DNA of 64,000 nt from Sanguinoderma infundibulare. Taxonomy: Eukaryota; Basidiomycota; Agaricomycetes; Polyporales; Polyporaceae. The stretch lies in NCBI GenBank assembly GCA_032821775.1, contig JAVLRN010000009.1, positions 2,232,001 through 2,296,000 on the forward strand. The letters run 5' to 3'. The position numbers and the translations under genes were made by a program. The notes beneath the pieces were generated by a model. The model was not told the DNA's origin. It was given only the letters and a program-made list of their open reading frames with translations, and ran no database searches. This document shows, one piece after another, positions 22,667 through 33,913 of the stretch; positions within the stretch are counted from its first letter, which is position 1, and each line of letters begins with the position of its first letter.

Positions 22667-24437
22667 ATGAATTTCGTCTGTCAGCAATGCAAGCAACCAC
22701 TCCAAGTGAGCGAACGTTGTGGTTAATATCGGAGAAACACGCTGATCATCAGTAAACGTCATCAGCTGGATGCTTCACTAGTGGACCTTGCTCCGTCAGC
22801 ATATGACATCGTGGCCTCATCCCTGCCACCCGCAACGTCGACTGCCCATGGACGGCAGCCTTCAGGCGCGGAGAAACTCGCCCAGCTCCCATCACCATCC
22901 TCGGCCAAGGCAGCGTGGAGAAACTCCGTGCAGGGTTCTTCCTCCTCCACCATATCGTCACCCGCGACCCAGCGGAAGCAGCCACAACGTGGGCCGGTGC
23001 ATCCCAATGAGTCATTTGTGCTCCTGCAGGACAGCGTCATCCGCACCATCCCGTCTAACCTTCAGGCAACGACCCACGCGAAGAAGCCGTCTTTCTCTAA
23101 GGCACGAAGCGCGCCCGCGGCGGCGTCGTCCACGCCAGCCCCGGAAGAACCGTCCCATCCTAACCCTTCGCCCCTCTCGCACCACCTCCGCTCATCACTG
23201 CGCCTTTTTAATCTTCTCTCGAGCCGCACGGACTTGGATCATCCGCTCTGCGCCGAGTGCACGCACATCCTCCTCGGGACCCTCACTCGACAGCTGGAGG
23301 AGACCAAGAAGGAGCGAGACGGGTACATTGCATTCGAAAAGGAAGTGCGTAAGGAGAAAGAGCGTGAAGGAGCTGCGGGGACCAGCAAGGCCGAGGTCGA
23401 GGCCAAGATCGAACGTCTCAAGGACGAGGAGCGGCTCGCGATCGAGCAGCTCAAGGCTGCGGAGCGAGACCGGCAGCAGCTCGAAGAGGAACTGAAGGGC
23501 CTAGAGCGTGAAGAGAAGGCCCTCGAGGAGGAGGAAGCCGAGTGAGTCCGCTTGCCTGTGGTCCACGGTCCACGACCACAACCACAGACGTGCCAACCTC
23601 ACGCGCGATTTGACAGGTTCTGGCGCCAGCACAATGCGCATCTGCTCAAGTCTGCGGAGCAGGCGTCGCAGCTGGCCGCATTGCGCGCGGCATATGCTGC
23701 AGATTCCGCCGTTCTCGATAAACTCGAGAGGACAAACGTTTACAACGACGCATTTTGCATCGGCCACGACGGCGTCTTCGGGACCATCAACGGGCTGCGG
23801 CTCGGGCGTGTCCCAGGCCTACCGGTATGCGGTCACCCGTTCGCTCGGGAGTGTTTGACTGAGGCCTGACTAGGTCGAATGGGCGGAGATCAATGCCGCT
23901 TGGGGCCAGACGCTGCTGCTGCTATATACGATTGCACGCAAACTCGACTTCACCTTTGAGAAGTATGTCGATCCGGATATCCCGGTCAGAATACGTTCAT
24001 TACAGCTGACCACGCCCCAGCTATCGCCTCGTGCCCATGGGCTCCTTCTCTCGGATAGAGAAGACGACGGGTGACAAAGCGACGTACGAGCTGTACGGGT
24101 CAGGGGACCTGCATTTTGGACGGCTCCTTCACAATCGCCGCTTCGACTTCGCGATGGTGGCATTCCTCGACTGCCTCAAGCAGCTCATGGACTACGTGAA
24201 GTCTCAGGACGCTCAGGTCGACTTCCCACACCAGTGCGTCAGGCTTCCTTGTTCTCGTGATCCGCACTGACGTATGGCGGTGACCCGTGCTTCCGTAGGA
24301 TTGTGAAGGACAAGATTGGAGAGGCGTCTGTGAAGCAGCAATTCAGCCAGGAGGAAGCGTGGACGCGGGCCCTGCGGCACGTCCTGTTGGCCCTGAAGAT
24401 ACTGCTCAAGTGGACGACGAATGGGAGCAATGGCTGA
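22667..24437 (+). CDS. ATG6: Beclin 1 / Atg6 (Vps30) family autophagy protein
   Basis: Subunit of the class III phosphatidylinositol 3-kinase complexes that start autophagosomes and sort vacuolar proteins. The N-terminus has a CxxC pair ([11 protein letters not shown]). An FVLLQDS stretch and a CxxC ([12 protein letters not shown]) follow, then a Glu/Lys-rich coiled coil ([20 protein letters not shown] onward), then the evolutionarily conserved domain: [51 protein letters not shown] and the C-terminal ALKILLKWT. Introns fall after the first 13 codons, after the coiled coil (near 23544-23616), around 23825-23872, near 23962-24020 and near 24236-24298. Family order is complete. Confidence 0.93.
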
Positions 24438-25045
24438 CAAAGTTTCCCGGTTTGATTATCGGGGACTGCGTGGTTTGTGTATCGAGGAATCCTGAGAGGT
24501 GGTTTTAACCCCGATTTCCCGGGTATGACCCGGAGTGACTTGGAGGATAGCGATCAGCTCGTTTGGTTCGGTTGTGTTGTTAAATCGCTCGGAGCTACAA
24601 ATCGCGGGTCTCTATCTGGCTGGAGGTAGACGTAGCGCGCGATCGAACTTTAGCGGGAACGCGCGGAGGCCTCATGCGTTGTATTGTGTACGGTCGGCCT
24701 CGAGGCTCTTGGCGTCATGTCCGCTCTCGTCCAAACCGCATTCTCCCGTCCACACTCGTTTCGACGTATGCTCGTAATCAGTGCCCTGTGGCAGATGGGG
24801 GAGCTCTGCGTAGGTGACAGGTGCCAGTGGGGATCGGACCGGTTCAGATTATCTGCCTGGACGCCCAGGAGGCCCAGGAGGATGGCGTAGGCTTGCACCA
24901 TAGCTGAGTAAGGCCGCCAAAAATCGGCATATGGCTGTTTGTCATCCCGACCATCGCTGGACGTTATCTCAAGGCTTGGGCCGCCAGGCATCATCTGCTC
25001 GTCTTACTGCTAATTTCCGCCCGGTCCAACTCCAGCCCAATCGCA
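24438..25045. other. intergenic, promoter of the glutamate-cysteine ligase gene
   Basis: No supported gene in 600 bases. No known regulatory site was recognised. Confidence 0.45.
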
Positions 25046-28000
25046 ATGGGCCTCCTCTTCCTCGGGACGCCTCTTGGCTGGGATGAGGCCAAACAGTACG
25101 CCGATCACGTCAGGACCCATGGGATCGCGCAGTTCTTGCACATCTGGGATCGTCTCAAGGATAGGTGCGGAGACGAGCTGCTCTGGGGCGACGAGGTACA
25201 TCCATCATCCACTGTTCGCCTCCTGTTGCTGATTAAACTCACGCGCCCCTCCTCCGTCCCCTCCATCCCGCTCCGGATCCGCATCTCGCGCAAACGCAAC
25301 ATGGTTCACCTATCCCGAACCGCGGCCACCTCGTGCACGCGTAGATCGAGTATATGGTCGCCAACTTCGACGATCAGGAAAGGAACGTTAAGCTCTCCCT
25401 GCGCCAGACCGAGATCCTCGCGAAACTCCAGGCCATCGTGAGCGACATCGCGTCCGATCGCGGCGAGACGTACGTCGTCCCCCCTCTCGTCCCCCGCTGA
25501 GCATCCTTGCATACGCCCTTCATCCCCGCCCAGACTCTCTGTGCCTACCTTCCACCCAGAGTATGGTCGGTTCATGCTCGAGTCGACCCCCGGCTCGCCG
25601 TACACGGGTGAGATCCGCGACCTGCTCTCCGTGGAGAGCAACATGCGCTACCGGTGAGCCGCCGCGTCTCCGTAGCTTCATTTGACGCGTTCTGAACTCG
25701 CCATCCCGCCATTCCATCACCATGAAGCCGGCACCTCGCGCGCAAACACCTCAAGCCGACCGAGGTGCCTTTCACGATGACGTCTTTCCCGCGTCTAGGA
25801 ACCCCAGGCGTTTTCACCGAGCCGCACTTCGACCCCGCGGGCGCTGTGTCCAGCCACAGCCTGTTCCTGCCCGAGGAGGTCACGAACCCCCATGCACGTT
25901 TCCCGTCGGTGGTGTCCTCTCGTGTGTTCAGTCTCGCACTCAACCTTGTTTCCCTCTTCCCCCAGGACGCTCACCGCGAACATCCGCACCCGGCGCGGGT
26001 CCAAGGTCGCGATCAACCTCCCGCTCTTCATCGACAAGCGCACCCCGCGGCCGTTTGTTGACAGGACGATTCCCTGGCAGAGGAGCATATATCCGGAAGA
26101 TCCGGGTGAGATGCTTATCCTGGGAGGCGAGATGCGGCGCTGACTGGGGGTCTGGACCGCAGAGGCAAAGCGGGGTGCGGCCCTTCTGGACCACATCTAT
26201 ATGGACGCGATGGGCTTCGGGATGGGATGCAGCTGTCTGCAGATCACCTTCCAGGCGTGTAACATCGCCGAGGCGCGGCGATTATACGACGCGCTTGTAC
26301 CGGTTGCCCCGCTCATGGTGAGTGACCCAAGTGGTCGCCGGGTTCGCAGTTCTTGACGACCTTCCAGCTCGCCTTGACTGCCGCGAGTCCGCTCTGGAGA
26401 GGCTACATCGCGGACGTGGACTGCAGATGGGACGTCGTCTCGGGCAGTGTTGACGACCGAACAGAAGAGGAGCGCGGTTTGAAGGTACGGACTCCGTTAT
26501 TTTCGGGTTTCTGATCGACCGTTGATATACTCGTATAGCCTCTGAAAGAGAACCGCTTCAGGATCCCGAAGTCACGTTACGCGAGCGTGAGCTTGTACAT
26601 TTCCGAGTATTGGATGAACCAGCCGGCGTATAATGACATAGACGCGCCACACGACCCTGCTATCTTTGAACGGCTTCGCAATCATGGTGAGTTTGAACCT
26701 CTTGAGCAGATAAAGCGTTGCGTGATGGTCGTAACCAACGCGGTTTGGCAGGCGTCGACGACTTGCTCTCGAGACACATCGCTCATCTATTTATTCGGGA
26801 CCCCCTTGTAATATTTTCCGAGACGATATACCAGGACGACACGACGAGTACTGACCACTTCGAGGTGCGTAGGGCATGGCCATGATTGGTTCGCTCTAAC
26901 CCCATCACAGAATATTCAATCCACCAACTGGCAAACAGTGCGCTTCAAGCCCCCTCCCGCCAACTCTTCCATCGGATGGCGGGTCGAGTTCCGGCCGATG
27001 GAGGTGCAGCTCACGGATTTCGAGAATGCCGCCTTCGCCGCCTTCATCGTGCTGCTGTCGCGAGCCATCTTGCACTTTAACCTTAACTTGTACGTCCCCA
27101 TCTCCAAGGTAATGTCCCGTGTTCCCGCCACAATCGCGTTTCATGCTGAGTTCCTCTGGTCGCCAGGTGGACGAGAACATGGCGCGGGCGCAGCGACGGG
27201 ACGCGGTGCGGAACGAGAAGTTCTACTTTCGCAAGAATGTCTTCCCCTCTGCGTCCTCCCATCCCTCTAGCGTGGCGTCTTCTGCACCGAGCTCGCCAAT
27301 CAGCGAGGACGCTGGCCAGATCCGCCTCAACGTCAACGGAACGAACACGAACGGCAAGGAGAAGAAGCTGAGGAATTGCTTCCCGCTCCCGCCGCGGCCT
27401 GTCGACGCGTTCTCGCCCGGGAGCGTGCACGACGAGTACGAGGAGATGTCGATGGAGGAGATCATGAACGGCAAGGTGCGTGCATCATCTTTCTTTTATT
27501 TCCAGTCCAGCGCTGGACGGTGACTGCTTCGTGATCTTAACTATTGATTGACTCGATGGCCGGCGGCTTACAATTGCAGGGTGCCGCGTTCCCGGGCCTG
27601 CTGAGCCTCGTATACATGTACCTGGATACGCTCGACGTAGAGCAGGAGTCGCGCCGGCGGATCGAAGAGTACCTTGATTTGGTTCGCCGGAGGACCAACG
27701 GTCAGTCCCCTGCCCCGGATATGTAATCGTACTTCTGCTGCGACGCTTACGCGGATATCAGGTTCGCTCCGGACGGCTGCGAGCTGGATACGGGAGTTCG
27801 TGCGGTCTCACCCGGCGTACGAGTTCGACTCGGTCGTGTCGCAGGAGGTCAACTATGACCTCATGGTTGCCATAGACGAGATGTGAGCTGCTTTCCTTTC
27901 CTTCTTTGGTTGGCCCCGGCGGCGTGTCGCGGGAGAAGTGCTAGTGGCGTTTTGCTAACGTAACTCGTGCGCCGCCGGCCTATTTTCGCAGAGAGCGTGG

Positions 28001-28052
28001 GTTGCGAAAGGCACCGGACTTCCTTCCGGCTAACTGTCGCCCGCGGGAGTAG
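25046..28052 (+). CDS. GSH1: glutamate-cysteine ligase, catalytic subunit (eukaryotic type)
   Basis: Joins glutamate and cysteine using ATP, the first and rate-limiting step of glutathione synthesis in the cytosol. About twelve exons. The start [16 protein letters not shown] matches the family N-terminus. Diagnostic pieces in order: [33 protein letters not shown], the metal/substrate core [30 protein letters not shown], then [10 protein letters not shown] with [20 protein letters not shown], and the C-terminal [19 protein letters not shown]. The final intron (about 27884-27992) gives [20 protein letters not shown] before TAG 28052. No break was found. Together with the cysteine synthase at 0.4 kb it serves thiol metabolism, though they are far apart. 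Confidence 0.95.
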
Positions 28053-29375
28053 AGTGGGACTTTGTGTTCTGAATCAGTGTGGCTCGAGGGCGATAGCTTG
28101 TGGGGATAGACTTCCGGGGTTAGGCCTTAGGCTTGGGCACGGGGCAAGGACAGGTCACGATGCAAGTGCAAGTTCAAGAAGTTCAGCAAAGTCTGTATCG
28201 TTATGTTCTGTTTCTGGGCGTCTCGTAGGGTCGTCTCCTCACGGAGAACGGAAGCAATGATGATGACTGGTTTTAGACCGCACGCGCACGCCAACGGGTC
28301 AGTATCGGTTATGATATTACATACTAACACGCAGGTGAGTCGGTTTGGAATTCGGTTAATATTGGCCCTGGGTGACAGTACCTTGGCCAGCCGGCAGAAA
28401 AAGGCAGTCCGAAACCGCCGGTCGAGGTGTGTCCCGGGTGTGTCTTCTGTCATTGCATCCGCAGGACCATGGGAATATTTGTCATTCATCGGAGGGAGGC
28501 TTTCCATCAAGCGGTGTGGTACTGGCCGTGTTTCACTTTACATAAAATCGTTTGGCTGGATATTTCGTTTGCTTTTCCGCTCGTTACTGTCGTGCAGACA
28601 AGGTGACAGGTTTCCAAAGTCTGCTTACCCTGTATCAGAAGACCGCTCGACCCTTGCGGTAGGGGAAAATGTGGATAGCCTCTGAGCTGAGTCGGACGTG
28701 TTTCGGCGCACTCTGCGAACTACATGCGTAGCTCGCAACCGTAGTCCCTTCGCTGGTGGCATTGAGGATTGACTGACTTACCGGCTCAATACCGGCCTCG
28801 TTCGCTCCGATGGCCGGAGGACCGAGCCGGCGGTGCGATCATGATCGGTGGTGGGAGTGCTGTGCGATTGGCCAGAAGAGGCCAAGTTGCTGTGTTGTCT
28901 CTAACGCACGCCTCACTTTGATCCTCCGCTCCGTCTGTTTTGATGGATACTCGGCATAGACATCTCATCTCATCATCACCCTCGTCGGCTAACTCGAGTC
29001 GGCCTGCACATCTCAGTAGTCAAGAGCGCAGACTGTAACCGCAGGAAGTCATCGTCATCGTCTGAGCTACCGTGAGGCCTCGCGCCATGACGTGTGCAAA
29101 TGCATATAGGCGATGGAGGGCGTCTGAGACCCGGAGGCTGATTGGAAACTGTCAAGGCGGAGGGGGAGGGACGAAGAGGGACGATCAATTGGTGGGGGCC
29201 AGGTGGGTTCCCGAGCCGAGATCGCAGCAAGCCCATCTCTGCTCTCGCCCCCGCTCAGCCTGCAGCTGGCTGCCGTGGCCGTCGCGTACCGTCGGTTCGC
29301 TGCTTTCTCCTTCGCCCTTTTCTGTCTCTCTTCCGCCCCTTCCCTTGACCAGGGCTCCGCGCCCCCTTGCTTGCC
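28053..29375. other. intergenic region without a supported gene
   Basis: About 1.3 kb between two plus-strand genes. Several frames of 80-160 codons exist, but none shows a recognisable motif or splice-supported continuation. The promoter of the glutaminase gene should lie at its right end. Confidence 0.4.
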
Positions 29376-32300
29376 ATGCTGCCGCATACACTATGGTCCT
29401 TCCTATTCCTCTCCGTTTTCTCCTCCCTCGTCCGCGCCCAGGCCCAGACCTTCTTCCCCGCTAGCATCCCACTCGCGGTCAAGAACCCATACCTGAGCGT
29501 ATGGTACCAAAGCCTGAACACATCGACTCCCCTCTCAAATGCGTGGCCTCTCTTCTGGGCACAGTCGGTGAGTATTCTGTCTTCCGATCGCCACGCGCGT
29601 GCTTCGCTCGAACCGGCCTCGTAGGGAATCATGGGTTGGGCAGGCAAGATCAGGGTCGACGGCATCACGTACAAGTGGTTGGGGAACGATGGCACAGGCA
29701 TCCAAGCAAATGTCACCGACGTGCAGATCACGCCCACACGATCCATCTTCGTTATGCAGGCAGGTCCGATGAACTTCACGGTCACTTTCCTTTCTCCGAT
29801 CGAGGTATGTCGCCATGTCCTTCGACGTCTGTCTGTCTCTCTGGGAACCTGACCGCGCTCCGCTAGCCTCAAGACTGGGTCAAGCAATCCATTCCGTTCA
29901 CCTACGTATCGATAGAAGCTCAAGCCCTTGATGGAAACACTCATGCCGTCCAAGTCTACTCTGACATCAGCGCAGGTAAGCAAATCTCGGCACGTGTCCT
30001 CTAGTGTGCCTCGCCCGCTGACGATTTCTACTTGCAGAGTGGGCATCGGGCAACAGGTCCAGTTTGGTCAAGTGGAGTAATACGAACACAGGCAACACCG
30101 TCTATCACGAGATAGAGTTGCAGGATCCCCAACAGGACGTGGAGATTAACAACCAGGCGCAGGATGGTAAAGTGTACTACGCGATCCCCGCAGTGAGTAA
30201 TCTCCATGAACCTTTGTCCTCTTCGTACTCAATGTCGGCCCAACGTAGAAAGCTGGCGTCACCTGGCAAATTGATCTGGACGCGAATACCCGTAACCAGT
30301 TCAACTCTAGTGGTTCGCTCACCAACGTCGCCACCACCGCCTTCGCGTCAATCTCCCCGTAAGCCACCGTGGACCCCGCGCGCGGTTCCGTCGCTCATAT
30401 TTGCTCCACTTCAGAGTCTTCTCCGTGTTCGCACTGGCGTACGATCTCGGCCAGATTAAGTCGACGAGCTCCCCCGTGGCGTGGTCGGTCGGATACGTTC
30501 GAGACCCCTCCATCACGTTCACCACCGCCACTGGTGCGACACAGCAGCGGAGACCATATTACACGACGACGTACTCGACCATCGGCGATGTGGTAAGTGT
30601 CTATGGCTGTGTTTCCATTCATTCCCACTGAGCGTCATCCTGCTCTTGCGCCGTCGCAGATTGACGCATTCACAGGCGACTTCACCGCCGCGACCACCCG
30701 CGCGGTCGCGCTCGACGCCAAGATTATGGGCGCCGCCGCCAACATATCGTCGCAGTACTCGGACATCGTCTCCCTCAGCACGCGCCAGACCATGGGCGCG
30801 CTCGACATCACCGTCGGCACGGACTCCAGCGGGAACGTCCTCCCCGGGGACATCAAGATCTTCATGAAGAACCTCGGGACGGACAGGTACGTCTGCACTC
30901 ATTTACTTGCGCGTTGCGCGACTGGGCTCATGACGTGCGCTCTGGCAGGCGGGTGAGCCCCGTAGAGCACATATATTCTGCATTCCCGACATATCTGTAC
31001 CTCAACGCGTCGCTTGGGGGTGCACTGCTGGAGCCGCTGTTAGAAACTCAGGCGTCTCTGGTGGGCCAAAGTTCGGCGGCGCAGGACCTTGGGGATTCGT
31101 ACCCCACCGCGTCCGGCCCTCGTGCTGCGCCCACGCAAGGAATCGAACGTGAGTCGCACCTTCGGATCGCTGGATTGGCGGTTGACATGTTGAACTGCGT
31201 TGTGTTGCGCAGAGTCCGGGAACATGCTCATCACGATGCTCGCGCACGCGAGGACATCCGGTAACGGGACGTTGCTCTCACAATACGTACGTTTGGACGA
31301 GCGCGATCGAGCCGATTCGGGCTCATTGTTTTTCGTAGTACACCCCGGCCAAGCGATGGGCGGACTACCTCGTCAACAACACCCTCACGCCCAACGGACA
31401 GTGCGTCCCTTGCGCTGGTTCGACGATTGAGGGAAGGCGTATTGATGTTTTTTTTCTGCTCAGACAAAACGCGGACCAGGAGACCACCGCCAACATGACC
31501 AACCTTGCTATCAAGGGCATCATTGGCGTGAAGGCTATGGCTGAGATCGCGCATGCTGTCGGCCAAGATTCCGACGCGACTCAGTATGACGTGAGTCGGA
31601 ACAATGTCTGGTGTGTGTGCCCTGTGGACTGACGAAGTCGTGGACAATCAGGCTCAGGCTTCTGCGCTCTTGGGCTCGTGGCAGTCTCTCGCGACGTCGT
31701 CGGATAACTCGCGCCTGCTCGGCGTATACGCGGATCAGCAGTCATGGTCGCTCTTGTACAACCTTTTCGCCGACAAGCTGCTTGGGCTGAACTTCATACC
31801 CCAGTCGGTAAGGCCCGAGTGGAGTCGGCGTGGGTTCGTGGACTAACCCTGATTTCATGGCCACAGGTCTACACCCAACAGACACAGCGCTTGAGCAGCT
31901 TGTTGGCGACGGCTGCCCAGTTCGGTCTGCCAATCGACAGCGCGCAGGGACAGACTAGCAATGCTGGTGGGCAAATCTTCTCTCTTCCCGGTTAGTATGT
32001 CTTGCTGACGAAGTTATCTCTTTAGCTTGGATCTCGTTTGCATCCGCATTCATGTCGGACAACGGCGTCCGGGATGAAATGATCGCCGGCGTGCACAACC
32101 ACGCGAACTTCAACCAGACCTCGGGTGCGCTCTCGGAAATTTACAACGACCAAACGGGTGCCGGCATGTCTGGTTATGCAGGGTGAGTTGTGATTGTTTC
32201 CAAGTCGCCCGTTGGCAACATTCTGACACGCGTTCTCCCAGTCCTGCGCTCGGTGCCTTATTCTCCCATCTCGCACTTACGTGAGTTACACAAGCTTCGA

Positions 32301-33034
32301 GGATAGAGTTTGGAATTCTGATAGCCTTCTCTCGCAGCGTCCCCAACACGACCATCTCCACCAGCGGAGGCTCTAACGCCAGCGGCAGCGGCGGCAGTGG
32401 GTCCGGATCCAGCAAGAGCAATACCGGCGCGATCGTTGGTGGTGTTATTGGTGGGCTAGCCGTCGTCGGAATAGCGGCCGGCATCTTCTTCTTCATCCTC
32501 CGCAAGAGACGCGGCCAGGGCCAGTACGACGGCGAGAAGATCGACATCGACCAGGCCCCGCACCGCCCCGTGCTCGCCCCGTACCAGTACCAGAACCCGA
32601 CGACGGGCTCGTTGCACCAATCATATCATGCGGACAACGGCCCCGACTACGCCCCCGTCAACGTGGGATCCCAATCGGAACTGACAGCGGCGGGAGGCTT
32701 CGCAGGCCTGGCGGGCGCTGAAGCCGCGGCATCGTCGAGCACGAACGTCGCGTACCGCGACGAGCGGCCTCTGCCGCTGTCGTCGAAGGCGCGGGAGGCC
32801 GCGCTGAACAGGGCGCCGACGTACGCGCCGTCGGTCGCGGCGTCGTCCGCGATCGGCTCGGCGACGGGCACGGCGTCGAGCCGGGACCCGCTCTCGCCGG
32901 GGGAGACAGGGGCGAGCTCGCTGTCGCCGACGGACGTGATGGGGCTCCGGAGCGAGGTGGAGAACTTGCGGAGGGTGATGCAGGAGATCCGGGCGGAGCG
33001 GTTCGAGCCGCCGCCAGAGTACGTCGAGGAGTAG
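29376..33034 (+). CDS. GtaA-like glutaminase family protein with membrane anchor
   Basis: A gene of about 15 small exons. ATG 29376 starts a clear signal peptide (LPHTLWSFLFLSVFSSLVRAQ). The body follows the fungal GtaA layout (DUF5127, DUF4965 and DUF1793 regions): PLAVKNPYLSVWYQ, DGITYKWLGND, QSIPFTYVSIEAQALDG, FALAYDLGQI, GNMLITMLAHARTSGN, NMTNLAIKGIIGVKAMAEIA and SWSLLYNLFADKLLGLNFIP. Secreted relatives hydrolyse extracellular glutamine. Unlike the Aspergillus GtaA enzyme this one continues into a Gly/Ser linker, a membrane span (AIVGGVIGGLAVVGIAAGIF), a basic stop-transfer RKRRG, and a cytosolic tail of roughly 150 residues ending PPPEYVEE. It is therefore probably displayed on the cell surface. 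Activity is inferred. Confidence 0.85.
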
Positions 33035-33913
33035 TGCTAGTGCGTTGGAGGAAAACGTCTTCATTATTATCTGCAGCGCTGCGTATCTTTTTCCACCTTC
33101 GTTGTGTGTGTGCTTTGCGTTTGTTGTTGTCTCCGGTCCGTCTGGGATACCTTACATCTTTATCTTTCATGTTCAGTTTTACTGCATCGGCATCGTCCCT
33201 CTTTTTGGATGCCGTTCGCTTTGGAGAGGGCGTGTGTGGATTTTAACGCTCAACTCCCTCGTGTCGTCGGCGTGGCCGGACGGTCAGACGGTTCCGAACG
33301 CTGCTATGTGTAGTAGATATATATTCTTATCGAGGGTAGGCAGCAAGGACGAGCTCCCATCATATGTCGCTCCCTTTCACACTTGCCACTGTACGATACA
33401 GTCGACAAATGAGATCATAATATATTCGTCGTCTTCACCTCACCTCAGCCACTTTCCCCCAAACACACGGTGCTCTGGTCCGGAGGATCGGCGCCAGGTA
33501 GTGGCGGTGTTCGCGAAAAGTTTACACAGGCTAGGGACCTGGGGCCTGCCACCTACCACCATGGTCTGCGAGGCAATGGAACATATTGCCAATTGTACGA
33601 CATTGCTGCATAGCCTATTATGCCTGTACGTACATCGTACAGGTTGTGGATGACTCGGAGGATCCCCGTAGATATGTCCCGTTGCGTCGATGTCGGCGGC
33701 CGGATCCGCAAGTACTCCCGACTCGTCACGTGTCTGGGCCCCTGGGTCACGCTCGCGTCACGCCTGCGCGTGTCGCGGGTTGGCGCTCAAACTCAGCTTT
33801 GACCACGACCACGACCACGACCACAGATGGTGTTTCCCCCCGTCCGACGCCCTTGAATTGTACTATGACACATTCGCAAATCACTTCGGTCGACTCCGCA
33901 ATTCCCGCATATC
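33035..33913. other. intergenic region without a supported gene
   Basis: Holds the 3' end of the glutaminase gene and the promoter of the polymerase gene. A short GACCAC repeat lies at about 33801-33825. No coding signal. Confidence 0.45.
33801..33825. repeat. GACCAC microsatellite
   Basis: Four tandem copies of the hexamer GACCAC, about 90 bases upstream of the polymerase kappa start codon. Confidence 0.8.
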
